Origin: Pseudomonadota bacterium
GTDB taxonomy: Bacteria; Pseudomonadota; Gammaproteobacteria; Burkholderiales; Burkholderiaceae_C
Direction of reading: 5' to 3'
Assembly: GCA_021816585.1 (NCBI GenBank)
Contig: JAKAXL010000012.1
Span: 1 to 64,000 of the forward strand
DNA: 64,000 nucleotides
In this document: positions 53,698-63,000 of the stretch, in pieces
How positions within the stretch are numbered: position 1 is the stretch's first letter
Layout of the letters: every line of letters begins with the position of its first letter
Position numbers and translations under genes: made by a program
The notes under the pieces: generated by a model
The model's database searches: none
What the model was told of the DNA's origin: nothing
What the model saw: only the letters and a program-made list of their open reading frames with translations

Positions 53698-53740
53698 GCG
53701 GGGGGCCCTGCGCCCCCCGCACGCTGTGCGCCGCACAGCG
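53698..53740 (+). terminator. Twin intercistronic hairpins between livK and livH
   Basis: GCGGGGGGC (53698-53706), CCTGC loop, GCCCCCCGC (53712-53720); then CGCTGTGC (53722-53729), GCC loop, GCACAGCG (53733-53740). Both stems are perfect (9 and 8 bp), with no U tract. Placed after the binding-protein gene, they probably act as an mRNA stabiliser or attenuator so that livK exceeds the permeases. Confidence 0.6.
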
Positions 53741-53774
53741 GCCCGCGCGCCCCGCGCGCCCAAGGAGGTCTTGC

Positions 53775-54662
53775 TTGACGGATCTTTTCGGTTTCCCGCT
53801 GCCGTTGCTGCTGGGCCAGTTGATGCTGGGCCTGGTCAACGGCGCCTTCTACGCCATGTTGTCGCTCGGGCTCGCGGTGATCTTCGGCCTGATGGACGTG
53901 GTGAACTTCGCGCACGGCGCCTTTTTCATGATGGGCGCGATGCTGGCGTGGATCGGCGGCCAGTACCTGGGCCTGAGCTACTGGTGGGTGCTGCTGCTGT
54001 CGCCGCTGGCGCTGGCGGTGTTCGGCATGCTGGTCGAGAGGCTCTTGCTGCGGCGCCTGCGCGGCATGGACCCGATCTACGGGCTGCTGCTGACCTTCGG
54101 GCTGACCCTGCTGCTGGAGGGCGGCTTCCGCTCGGCCTTCGGCGTCGCCGGCCAGCCCTTCAACGCGCCGCCGCAACTGGGCGGGGTGCTGAACCTGGGC
54201 TTCATGTTCCTGCCCGTCTACTACGCTTTCGCGGTCGTGGCCAGCGTGCTGATGTGCCTGCTCACCTGGCTGCTGATCGAGCGCACGCGCCTGGGTTCGT
54301 ACCTGCGCGCGGGCACCGAGAACCCGGCGCTGGTGCAGTGCTTCGGCATCAATCTTCCGCTGCTCGTGACCCTGACCTTCGGCTTCGGCGCGGCGCTGGC
54401 CGGTCTCGCCGGGGTGCTGGCGGCGCCGGTGATCCAGGTGTCTCCGCTGATGGGGTCGAACCTGATCATCACCGTGTTCGCGATCGTGGTCATCGGCGGC
54501 ATGGGCTCGGTGGCCGGGTCGATCGTGTCGGGACTGGCGCTGGGATTGGTCGAGGGGCTGACCAAGGTGCTGTACGCGCCGATGGCCAACACCGTGGTGT
54601 TCGTGCTGATGGCCGTCGTGCTGACGGTGCGTCCCGCGGGCTTGTTCGGGAGGCAGCGATGA
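53775..54662 (+). CDS. livH: Branched-chain-type ABC transporter permease LivH
   Basis: 295 aa with a TTG start at 53775, placed 6 nt after AAGGAGG (53762-53768). About eight membrane helices and the LivH signature GLVNGAFYAMLSLGLAVIFGLMDVVNFAHGAFFMMGAM (in part NFAHGAFFMMGAMLAW) and IVVIGGMGSVAGSIVSGLALGLVEGL. It forms half of the inner-membrane channel with LivM and overlaps livM by ATGA. Confidence 0.92.
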   Translation: MTDLFGFPLPLLLGQLMLGLVNGAFYAMLSLGLAVIFGLMDVVNFAHGAFFMMGAMLAWIGGQYLGLSYWWVLLLSPLALAVFGMLVERLLLRRLRGMDPIYGLLLTFGLTLLLEGGFRSAFGVAGQPFNAPPQLGGVLNLGFMFLPVYYAFAVVASVLMCLLTWLLIERTRLGSYLRAGTENPALVQCFGINLPLLVTLTFGFGAALAGLAGVLAAPVIQVSPLMGSNLIITVFAIVVIGGMGSVAGSIVSGLALGLVEGLTKVLYAPMANTVVFVLMAVVLTVRPAGLFGRQR

Positions 54663-55663
54663 GCGCGCCGCAGGGCCGCTCCGAAGGCGCGCTGGCGCGG
54701 TGGCTGCCGTGGGCGCTGCTGGCGCTGGTCGCGGCGGCGCCGTGGCTGGGCCTGTATCCGGTGCTGGGCATGCGCATCATGTGCTTCGCGCTGCTGGCCT
54801 GCGCCTTCAACCTGCTGGCCGGCTACGGCGGGCTGATCTCCTTCGGCCACGCGGCGATGTTCGGCGGCGCCGGCTACATCGCCGGCGAAGCGCTGACGCA
54901 GTGGCACCTGCCGACCCCCGTGGGACTGCTGCTGGGGGTGGCGTTCGCGCTGGCCATCGGCCTCGGCATGGGGCTGCTGGCGGTGCGCCGGCACGGCATC
55001 TATTTCTCGATGATCACGCTGGCGCTGGCGCAGATCGTCTATTTCTACTTCCTGCAGGCCTCCTTCACCGGCGGCGAGGACGGGCTGCAGGGAATCCCGC
55101 GCGGCAGCGTGCTGGGCCTGTCGCTGCAGTCCGACCGCGTGATGTACGAGTTCGTGCTGGTGCTGGTCTTTGCCAGCTGGTGGTTCCTGCGGCGCATCAA
55201 CCGCTCGCCCTTCGGGCAGATCCTGCGCGCGGCCCGCGAGAACGAGCCGCGCCTGGTCTCGCTGGGCTACAACGCCGCGCGCTACAAGCTCGGCGTGTTC
55301 CTGCTGTCGGCCGCCTTCGCCGGGCTGGCCGGTGCGCTGAAGGCGCTGGTGATGGGCTTCGAGACCCTCGACGACGTGCACTGGGGCACCTCGGGGCTGG
55401 TGATCCTGATGACCCTGATCGGCGGCCTGGGCACGGACTTCGGCCCGGTGCTGGGGGCGCTGATCATCACCGTGCTGGAGGACAAGATCGGGCTGGTCGC
55501 GCGCACCCTGGTGCACCTGACGGGCGTGGCGTGGTTCTCCCACATCAGCGACTCCGTGGGCATGGTGATCGGCGGCATCTTCGTGCTGTGCGTGATGCTG
55601 TTCCGCCGCGGCATCATCGGCGAGATCGGGGCGCGCCTGGTGCCGCGTCGCGACGCCGGCTGA
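54659..55663 (+). CDS. livM: Branched-chain-type ABC transporter permease LivM
   Basis: 334 aa from ATG 54659. About ten membrane helices and the family motif NLLAGYGGLISFGHAAMFGGAGYIAG; also GGEDGLQGIPRG and TLIGGLGTDFGPVLGALIIT. The N-terminal MSAPQGRSEGALARW is unlike typical LivM and matches the mini-ORF start MSAAHGRSEAALHSL at the feo repeat, at both protein and DNA level (28 bases, 3 mismatches), so a repeat fragment appears fused to the gene. It is the last gene of the cluster. Confidence 0.92.
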   Translation: MSAPQGRSEGALARWLPWALLALVAAAPWLGLYPVLGMRIMCFALLACAFNLLAGYGGLISFGHAAMFGGAGYIAGEALTQWHLPTPVGLLLGVAFALAIGLGMGLLAVRRHGIYFSMITLALAQIVYFYFLQASFTGGEDGLQGIPRGSVLGLSLQSDRVMYEFVLVLVFASWWFLRRINRSPFGQILRAARENEPRLVSLGYNAARYKLGVFLLSAAFAGLAGALKALVMGFETLDDVHWGTSGLVILMTLIGGLGTDFGPVLGALIITVLEDKIGLVARTLVHLTGVAWFSHISDSVGMVIGGIFVLCVMLFRRGIIGEIGARLVPRRDAG

Positions 55664-55688
55664 GTCCGCGCCCGCGGCGGCAGGCGCT

Positions 55689-57014
55689 TCAGCCCGCCTG
55701 CTGCTGCGCGGCGGCGGCCGCCGCCGGAGGCAGCGGGCGCGATACCAGCACCTTGTCGATGCGCTTGCCGTCCATGTCGACGACCTCGAAGCGCCAGCCG
55801 TCCCACTCGATCACGTCGCCGGTGTGGGGCAGCCGCGCCAGCAGCAGCATCAGCATGCCGGCGAGGGTGTTGTAGCGGGCCTTCTCTTCCTCGGGCAGCG
55901 TGCGCAGCCCCAGCCGGTCCTTCAGGTCGGCCACCGGGATCAGGCCGTCGAGCAGCCACGATCCGTCCTCGCGCTGCACCGCCCACGGCTCCTCCGACGG
56001 GTGGCTCTTGAACTCGCCGGCGATGGCCTCGAGGATGTCCTGCACGGTGACGATGCCCAGGGTCTGTCCGTACTCGCCCACCACCAGCGCGGTGTGGTCG
56101 GGGCTTTGCTTGAAGGTCTGCAGCAGTTCCAGCCCGGTGAGGCTCTCCGGCACGAAGATCGCGGGGCTCGAGGCCTTGCCGAGGTCGTCGATGCCCTCGC
56201 GGCGGATGAATCGTCCCAGCAGTTCCTTCGCCGACACCAGCCCCAGCACGTCGTCGAGGTCGCCGCGCACCAGCGGGAAGCGCGAGTGCGGGCTCTGCGA
56301 GATCTTCGCCAGGTTGTCGCCGAGGCCGTCCTCGACGTCGAGGAACTCGATTTCGTTGCGCGGGGTCATCAGCGACGCGATCTGGCGGTCGTCGAGCCGG
56401 AACACGTTGCGTACCATCTCGTGCTCCTGCACCTCGATCACGCCGGCGTCCGAGCCTTCCTCCAGCACGACGTTGATCTCCTCCTCGGTGACGTGCTTGG
56501 GCTGGTCGGTGCGCACGCGCATCAGGCGCAGCAGCAGGTCGGTGGACACCGACAGCAGCTTCACGAACACCGACACGGTGCGAGCCAGCAGCAGCATCGG
56601 CTGCGCGGTGATCAGCGCGATGCGCTCGGGCGCCAGCTGCCCGAGGCGCTTGGGCACCAGTTCGCCGACGACGATCGACAGGTAGGTGATGCCCACGACC
56701 ACCAGCGCGGTGGCCGCGATCGACGATGCGCGCGGCGACATGCCCAGCCCGCGCAGCGTGTTGCCGATTCCGCTGGAGAACGCCGCTTCGCCGATGATCC
56801 CGGTGAGCACGGCGATCGACGTGATGCCGATCTGCACCGTCGACAACAGGCGCGTGGGCTGCTCGGTGAGCTGCAGCGCGGCGCGCGCCGGCACGCTGCC
56901 CGATTCGGCCAGCGCCGTCAGGCGCGCCCGCCGCGCCGTGACCAGCGCGATCTCGGCCATCGCGAACACGCCGTTGAGCAGGATCAACAGCAGCAGGACC
57001 AGGGCTTCGCTCAT
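55689..57014 (-). CDS. CorC/HlyC-type DUF21 membrane protein with CBS pair
   Basis: 441 aa from ATG 57014. N-terminal DUF21 (four helices, residues about 1-200; LILLNGVFAMAEIALVTARRARL, LVVVGITYLSIVVGELVPKRL), a tandem CBS domain (about 215-330; LMTPRNEIEFLDVEDGLGDNL, VGEYGQTLGIVTVQDILEAIAGE) and a C-terminal CorC_HlyC domain (about 345-425). The family is linked to Mg2+ or Co2+ transport (CorC/MpfA); the hemolysin label is historical. It is convergent with livM. Confidence 0.88.
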   Translation of the reverse strand: MSEALVLLLLILLNGVFAMAEIALVTARRARLTALAESGSVPARAALQLTEQPTRLLSTVQIGITSIAVLTGIIGEAAFSSGIGNTLRGLGMSPRASSIAATALVVVGITYLSIVVGELVPKRLGQLAPERIALITAQPMLLLARTVSVFVKLLSVSTDLLLRLMRVRTDQPKHVTEEEINVVLEEGSDAGVIEVQEHEMVRNVFRLDDRQIASLMTPRNEIEFLDVEDGLGDNLAKISQSPHSRFPLVRGDLDDVLGLVSAKELLGRFIRREGIDDLGKASSPAIFVPESLTGLELLQTFKQSPDHTALVVGEYGQTLGIVTVQDILEAIAGEFKSHPSEEPWAVQREDGSWLLDGLIPVADLKDRLGLRTLPEEEKARYNTLAGMLMLLLARLPHTGDVIEWDGWRFEVVDMDGKRIDKVLVSRPLPPAAAAAAQQQAG

Positions 57015-57319
57015 ACCGCGCGCTCCTCGAGGTCGAAGCGCCGCGCAAGCCGCGGCGGCTGGCCCGGCGAGGCCGGGGCGCTGGGGGGCCGCGACGCGCG
57101 GCGGCAGGCGGCCGCGTGGCGGCTCGGCGGATTCGGTGCAGCGGCGCGGGGTCGCCGCATCGGGGAGGGTTCGGGGTCCAATGCGTGGGGTGGGGTGAGC
57201 GTCCTGCCGGCGCAGCTTCTATGCTGGAGCCTGCGCCTGCCCGGGCTGGGCGGCGCGGTGCCGCAGGACCCTCACCGATGTCCATTGATGAACATGGTTC
57301 CCGATTAGAGCAGACTTCC
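57015..57319. other. 305-base divergent region between the CorC-like and PLP-lyase genes
   Basis: GC-rich, no convincing gene. TATGCT at 57220-57225 (TTC-TATGCT) is the likely -10 of the rightward lyase gene. A small stem CCCGGC-GAG-GCCGGG (57063-57077) lies near the leftward gene. An in-frame ATG at 57278 with CAGGA upstream is an alternative lyase start. Confidence 0.4.
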
Positions 57320-58534
57320 ATGACAAAGCGTGACGATTCGCCGGCCGCGCGAACCGCGACGGCCACCTTGCTGCAGCACCATCCGTACCGGCCGCCGGCC
57401 GGTTTCGAGTCCGCGCAGCTGCCCAGCTACCGCGCCTCCACGGTGCTGTTCGAGAACGTGGCGCAGATGCGCGCGCGGCGCTGGCGCGACCAGTCGGGCT
57501 ACACCTACGGGCTGCACGGCACCCCGGCGACCTTCGCGCTGGAGCGCAGGCTGTGCGACATCGAGGGGGCGCGGCACGCCGTGCTGTGCCCGTCGGGGCT
57601 GTCGGCGATCGCGCTGGTGGACATGGCGCTGCTGCGCAGCGCGGACGAGGTCCTGATCCCGAGCAATGCCTATGCGCCGGGGCGCGAGTTCGCGCAACAC
57701 ATGCTGCAGGCGTGGGGAATCGTCGCTCGCATCTACGATCCGCTGCGTCCCGAATCGGTGCGCGCGCTGATGGGGCCGCGCACCCGCCTGATGTGGCTGG
57801 AGGCGCCCGGCTCGGTGAGCATGGAGATGCCGGACCTGCGCGCGCTGGTGGCGCTGGCGCGCGAGCATGGCGTGACCACGGCCATCGACAACACCTGGTC
57901 GGCGGGGCTGGCGCTCAAGCCCTTCGAGCTCGGCATCGACGTGTCGATGCAGGCCTTGACCAAGTACCAGTCCGGCGGCGCCGACGTGCTGATGGGCGCC
58001 GCGCTGACCTGCGACGACGCCCTGCACGACGCGCTGCTCGATGCGCACATGCGCCTGGGCCTGGGAGTCGGCGGCGACGACGTGTCGCTGATGCTGCGCG
58101 GGCTCGGCTCGTTGCCGCTGCGCTACGCGGCGCACGACGCCGCGGCGCGGCAGATCGCCGCGTGGCTGCAGCGGCGCCCCGAGGTCGCGCAGGTGCTGCA
58201 CCCGGCGCTGCCCGGCAGCCCGGGCCACGAATTCTGGTTGCGCGACTTCCGCGGCGCCGCCGGACTGTTCAGCCTGCGCCTGCACGCCGACTTCGGCCCG
58301 CGGCGCATCGACGCCTTCGTCGACGCGCTGCGCCTGTTCGGGATCGGCTACTCCTGGGGCGGCCCGATGAGTCTGGCGGTACCCTACGAGATGCAAGCCA
58401 TGCACGCCGCGGCGGACGGCGACGCCGCGCCGCCGTCCGCCGCGAACCTGGTGCGCCTGAACATCGGCCTCGAGCACCCGCAGGACCTGATCGACGACCT
58501 CGAGCAGGCCTTGCGCGCAGCGCGGCCGGGTTGA
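57320..58534 (+). CDS. Cystathionine beta-lyase-like PLP enzyme (Cys/Met metabolism family)
   Basis: 404 aa from ATG 57320; ATG 57278 would add 14 residues. Fold-type I PLP enzyme: YTYGLHGTPATFALERRL, the cofactor region CPSGLSAIALVDMALL, IDNTWSAGLALKPF (Asp binding the pyridine N), and Schiff-base Lys in MQALTKYQSGGADVLMG. It has a conserved C-terminal GYSWGGPMSLAVP. It most resembles MetC-type cystathionine beta-lyase, which makes homocysteine, pyruvate and ammonia, but gamma-synthase or lyase relatives cannot be excluded. Confidence 0.85.
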   Translation: MTKRDDSPAARTATATLLQHHPYRPPAGFESAQLPSYRASTVLFENVAQMRARRWRDQSGYTYGLHGTPATFALERRLCDIEGARHAVLCPSGLSAIALVDMALLRSADEVLIPSNAYAPGREFAQHMLQAWGIVARIYDPLRPESVRALMGPRTRLMWLEAPGSVSMEMPDLRALVALAREHGVTTAIDNTWSAGLALKPFELGIDVSMQALTKYQSGGADVLMGAALTCDDALHDALLDAHMRLGLGVGGDDVSLMLRGLGSLPLRYAAHDAAARQIAAWLQRRPEVAQVLHPALPGSPGHEFWLRDFRGAAGLFSLRLHADFGPRRIDAFVDALRLFGIGYSWGGPMSLAVPYEMQAMHAAADGDAAPPSAANLVRLNIGLEHPQDLIDDLEQALRAARPG

Positions 58535-58567
58535 GGCACGCCGACCGCACACGGGAGGAATCCGAAC

Positions 58568-59053
58568 ATGGGAATGCGAAGCCTGGCAGCGCTGCTGCTG
58601 CTGATCCTGCTGGCCGCGTTCGCGGTCGCCAACTGGGCGGCATTCAGCGCACCGACCGCGTTGAGCCTGGGCTTCACGACGGTGCAGGCGCCGCTGGGGC
58701 TGCTGATGCTGGGCCTGTGCGCCCTGCTGGTGCTGGGGCTGGGCGGGCTGGCGCTGTGGCTGCACACGCGCTCGCTGATGGAACTGCGGCGCCAGGCCAA
58801 GGCGCAGCAGTCGCTGCGGGAACTCGCGGAAAAGGCCGAGACCTCGCGCGTCTACCAGTTGCAGGGCGTGCTGGAAGGCGGCCTCGACCGACTGGCCGCG
58901 CAGATCGAATCCGCCGAGGCGCGCCTGAACGACCGGCTCGACCGGATGGCGCAGGAACAGTCGCGCTACGTGGCGGAAAGCGCCAATGGGCTGGCCGCCG
59001 CGCTGGCCGAGCTCGACCAGCGCATCGAGACGCAGCGCCGCGGCGGAGCCTGA
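58568..59053 (+). CDS. LapA-domain (DUF1049) membrane protein with coiled coil
   Basis: 161 aa from ATG 58568, with GGAGGAA upstream. Two membrane helices (SLAALLLLILLAAFAVANWAAF and LGLLMLGLCALLVLGLGGLAL) flank a short loop typical of the LapA/YciS type. They are followed by a long charged, helical region (about 70-160: MELRRQAKAQQSLRELAEKAE, ESAEARLNDRLDRMAQEQSR), probably a cytoplasmic coiled coil. Function unknown; in E. coli LapA works with LapB in LPS control, but lapB is not here. Confidence 0.75.
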   Translation: MGMRSLAALLLLILLAAFAVANWAAFSAPTALSLGFTTVQAPLGLLMLGLCALLVLGLGGLALWLHTRSLMELRRQAKAQQSLRELAEKAETSRVYQLQGVLEGGLDRLAAQIESAEARLNDRLDRMAQEQSRYVAESANGLAAALAELDQRIETQRRGGA

Positions 59054-59063
59054 GTCCGGCCGT

Positions 59064-60020
59064 TCACTGGTCCTCGAACAGGCGCAGCACGCCGTCGAGG
59101 CCGCAGTGGTTCAGCGCCACGTCGGCGGCCTGCTGCACCGCCGGCTTGCCGTGGTAGGCCACGCCCAGCCCGGCGGCATCGAGCATCGGCAGGTCGTTCG
59201 CGCCGTCGCCGATGGCGATCGCGCGGTGCGGTTCGCAGCCCAGGCGCGCGCAGGCGTCGAGCAGGGCGCGGCGCTTGGCCGCGCCGTCCACGATGGGCTC
59301 GCGCGCGTGCCCGGTGAGGCGGCCGTCGGCGATGTCGAGTTCGTTCGCGCACACCCCGTGCAGGCCGAGCCGGCGCTGCAGGCGCTCGGCGAACCAGGTG
59401 AAGCCTCCGGTGGCCAGGATCACCTGCAGTCCGGCGGACTTCGCGCCTTCGATCAACGGCTCGGCGCCGGGGTTCAGCTCCATGCGCTGCCACACCTGCT
59501 CGAGCACGCTTTCGGGGGTCCCGGCGAGCAGCGCCAGGCGCCGGCGCAGGCTTTCGGCATAGTCGGCGATCTCGCCGCGCATCGCGGCCTCGGTGATCTC
59601 GGCGATGCGCGCCTTCAGTCCGGTGGCGCTGCCCAGCTCGTCGATGGTCTCGACGTTCACCAGCGTGGAATCCATGTCCAGCACGAGCAGCCGGAAATCG
59701 CGCAGTCGCAGCCCCGGCGCCAGCAGCGCCCAGTCGAAGCCGTGGCGCTGCGCCAGCGGCGCCAGCAGCGCGCGCGCCGCCTGCTCGTCGACACCCAGGT
59801 CGCACAGGCGAGCCGTCTGCGTGCCCGGCGCGGCGTCGTGCTGCGGGTGCGTCGGCCGCAGGGGCTGCAGGCGCCGGGCTCGCAGTTGCTCGACGAGCTG
59901 CGCCAGCAGCGCGGGGTCGAGGCTGGAGCCGGCAGGGACTTGCAGGACGAGATGCGGCATGGCGGCGGGATCGGAGGCGGGCGCCGGGTCGACGACGCGC
60001 GAGACTGCGGGAAGACTCAT
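59064..60020 (-). CDS. serB: Phosphoserine phosphatase
   Basis: 318 aa from ATG 60020; an in-frame ATG at 59960 would give 298 aa and is also plausible. A short regulatory N-terminus is followed by the HAD core: motif I DMDSTLVNVETIDELG, motif II in ILATGGFTWFAERL, and motif III/IV in AIAIGDGANDLPMLDAAGLGVAYHGKP. It makes serine from phosphoserine. It follows mfd by 51 bases on the same strand and converges on the LapA-domain gene. Confidence 0.94.
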   Translation of the reverse strand: MSLPAVSRVVDPAPASDPAAMPHLVLQVPAGSSLDPALLAQLVEQLRARRLQPLRPTHPQHDAAPGTQTARLCDLGVDEQAARALLAPLAQRHGFDWALLAPGLRLRDFRLLVLDMDSTLVNVETIDELGSATGLKARIAEITEAAMRGEIADYAESLRRRLALLAGTPESVLEQVWQRMELNPGAEPLIEGAKSAGLQVILATGGFTWFAERLQRRLGLHGVCANELDIADGRLTGHAREPIVDGAAKRRALLDACARLGCEPHRAIAIGDGANDLPMLDAAGLGVAYHGKPAVQQAADVALNHCGLDGVLRLFEDQ

Positions 60021-60071
60021 CGGGGAAGATGGGGGTGGGGGTGAGGGAACGGGCGGAGCGCGCGCCGCGCG

Positions 60072-63000
60072 TCAGGCGGGAGCCGCCACGCGAGGCTCGC
60101 CGAGCAGGCGCAGCGTATCGCGCACCAGTTGGGCGCGCGCGGCGGCATCGGCGGCCGCGCGCTCGATGCGCAGGCGGTCGTTGCCCGCCAGCCGGACGTG
60201 GCGGTGATTCTGCACCAGCCAGATGATGCGCGAGGCGTCGAACGGCGGGTCGGCACGGAACTGCAGCAGCGTGAGCTGCTCGGCGGCGTCCACGCGCAGC
60301 ACACCGTAGGCCTGCGCCAGCAGGCGCAGCCGGTGCGTCTCCAGCAGGTTGCGCGCCGCCGGCGGCATGCGCCCGAAGCGGTCGACGATCTCCTCCGACA
60401 CTTCGCGCAGCGCGTCCTCGGTGGCGGCGCTGGCCAGGCGCTTGTACAGGTTCAGCCGGGCGTTGACGTCGGGGCAGTAGTCCTGCGGCAGCAGCGCGGG
60501 CTCGTGCAGGTTGATCTCGGTGGTCGCCGCCAGCGGCTGCAGCAGGTCGGGTTCCCGGCCGGACTTCAGCGCCTTCACGGCCGCGCCCAGCATGTCCAGG
60601 TACATCTGGTAGCCGACTTCCTGCACGTTGCCCGACTGCGCCTCGCCGAGCGCCTCGCCGGCGCCGCGGATCTCCAGGTCGTGCATCGCCAGGTAGAAGC
60701 CGGCGCCGAGCTCCTCCATCTGCGTGATCGCCTCCAGGCGCTGCTGCGCGGTCTTGCTCAGCGACTGCACCTCGGGCACCAGCAGGTAGGCGTAGGCCTG
60801 GTGGTGCGAACGCCCGACGCGCCCGCGCAACTGGTGCAGCTGGGCCAGCCCGAACTTGTCGGCGCGGCTGATCACGATGGTGTTGGCGGTGGGCACGTCG
60901 ATCCCGGTCTCGATGATGGTCGAGCACAGCAGCACGTTGAAGCGCTGCGCGTGGAAGTCGCGCATCACCCGCTCCAGCTCGCGCTCGTGCATCTGCCCGT
61001 GCGCGATCTCGATGCGTGCCTCGGGGATCAGCTCGGCCAGCATCTCCTTCCTGCGGCCGATGCTCTCGACCTCGTTGTGCAGGAAGTAGACCTGGCCGCC
61101 GCGCTTGATCTCGCGCAGCACGGCTTCGCGGATCACCGCCTTGCTCTCGTTGCGCACGAAGGTCTTGATGGCCAGGCGCTTCTGCGGCGCGGTGGCGATC
61201 ACCGACAGATCGCGCAGCCCCTCCATCGCCATGCCCATCGTGCGGGGGATCGGCGTGGCGGTCAGGGTCAGCATGTCCACCTCGGCGCGCAAGGCCTTCA
61301 GCGCCTCCTTGTGGCGCACCCCGAAGCGGTGCTCCTCGTCGACGATGACCAGCCCCAGGCGCGCGAATCGCACATCGGCCGACAGCAGCTTGTGGGTGCC
61401 GATGGCGATGTCCACGGTGCCTTCCTGCAGGCCCTGCAACGCGGTGCGCACCTCCTTCGCGCTGCGAAAGCGCGACAGCTCGGCGATGCGCACCGGCCAG
61501 TCCGCGAAGCGGTTGCGGAAGGTCTCGACATGCTGCTCGGCGAGCAGCGTGGTGGGCGCCAGCACGGCCACCTGGCGCCCGCCCATGACGGCGACGAAGG
61601 CGGCGCGCAGCGCGACCTCGGTCTTGCCGAAGCCGACGTCGCCGCACACCAGGCGGTCCATCGGCTTGCCGGCGACCATGTCCTGCACCACGGCGTGGAT
61701 GGCCGCGGCCTGGTCGGCCGTTTCCTCGAAGCCGAAGCCGGCGGCGAAGGCCTCGTAGTCCTGCGCCGGGAAGCGGAAGGCATGGCCGGGGCGGCTGGCG
61801 CGACGCGCATACAGGTTCAGCAGCTCGGCCGCGGTGTCGCGCACCTGCTCGGCCGCCTTGCGGCGGGCCTTGTCCCACTGCCCGGAGCCCAGCGTGTGCA
61901 GCGGCGCGTGCTCGGGGTCGACCCCGCTGTAGCGCGCGATCAGGTGCAGCTGCGACACCGGGACGTACAGCGAGGCGTCGTTGGCGTAGCGGATGTGCAG
62001 CAGCTCGGTCGGCCCGTCGCCGAGGTCCATCGACACCAGCCCCTGGTAGCGACCGATGCCGTGCTGCTGGTGCACCACCGGGTCGCCGGGCTTGAGCTCG
62101 GACAGGTCGCGGATCAGGTTCTCGACGTCGCTGGCGCGTTCCTGCCGGCGCTGGCGGCGCTGCGCCGGACCCAGCGCCAGCAGCTCGGTCTCGGTGAGCA
62201 CGGCCAGGCCGTGGCGCGGCAGCGCGAAGCCGGCGGCCAGCGGCGCCACCGCCAGCGCGAAGTCGGCGTCGCCGGCGAGCATCGCCCGCCAGTCGTCGAC
62301 GGCGCGCGGCTGCAGGCCGGACTCGCGCAGCAGCTCGAGCAGGGATTCGCGACGCCCCGGCGAGTCGGCGCACAGCAGCACGCGCCGGCGCGGCTGCGCC
62401 AGGGCTCCCGCCTGCAGCCATTGCTGCAGGCGCCGCAGCGGCTGCTCGGCGCGGCGCTCGATGCCGAGATCGGGCAGCGCGGCGCCGAGCTCGACAGCCT
62501 GCGGCAGCACGGTGGGTTCGGCGGGCTCGTCCTGCGCGGGCTCTGCCTTCCCCTGGGCTTCGGATGCCGGCGCGGGCGCGGTGGGGGCGCGCAGCGCCAG
62601 CTGCGCCAGCGGCTTGACGGCGACGAAGAACTCCTCGTCGCGCAGGTACAGCTCGCCCGGCGGCAGCGCCGGGCGCTCGGGGTCGGCGCGCAGCAGGCGC
62701 CAGCGCTCGCTGGTGTCGGCCCAGAAGCGGCGCATCGCGTCGGCCACGTCGCCGAGCAGCACCACGCCGGCCTGCTCGCCGCAATAGTCGAGCAGGGTCG
62801 CGGTGTGTTCGAAGAACAGCGGCAGGTAGTACTCGATGCCGGGGCCGGCGACTGCGCCGGCGATGTCGCGGTACAGCGGGCTGCGGCTGGGATCGCCCTC
62901 GATGCGCTCGCGCCACTGCGCGCGGAAACGCTGGCGCGAGGCCTCGTCCAGCGGGAACTCGCGTCCGGGCAGCAGGCGCACGCTGTCCACCGGGTACAGG

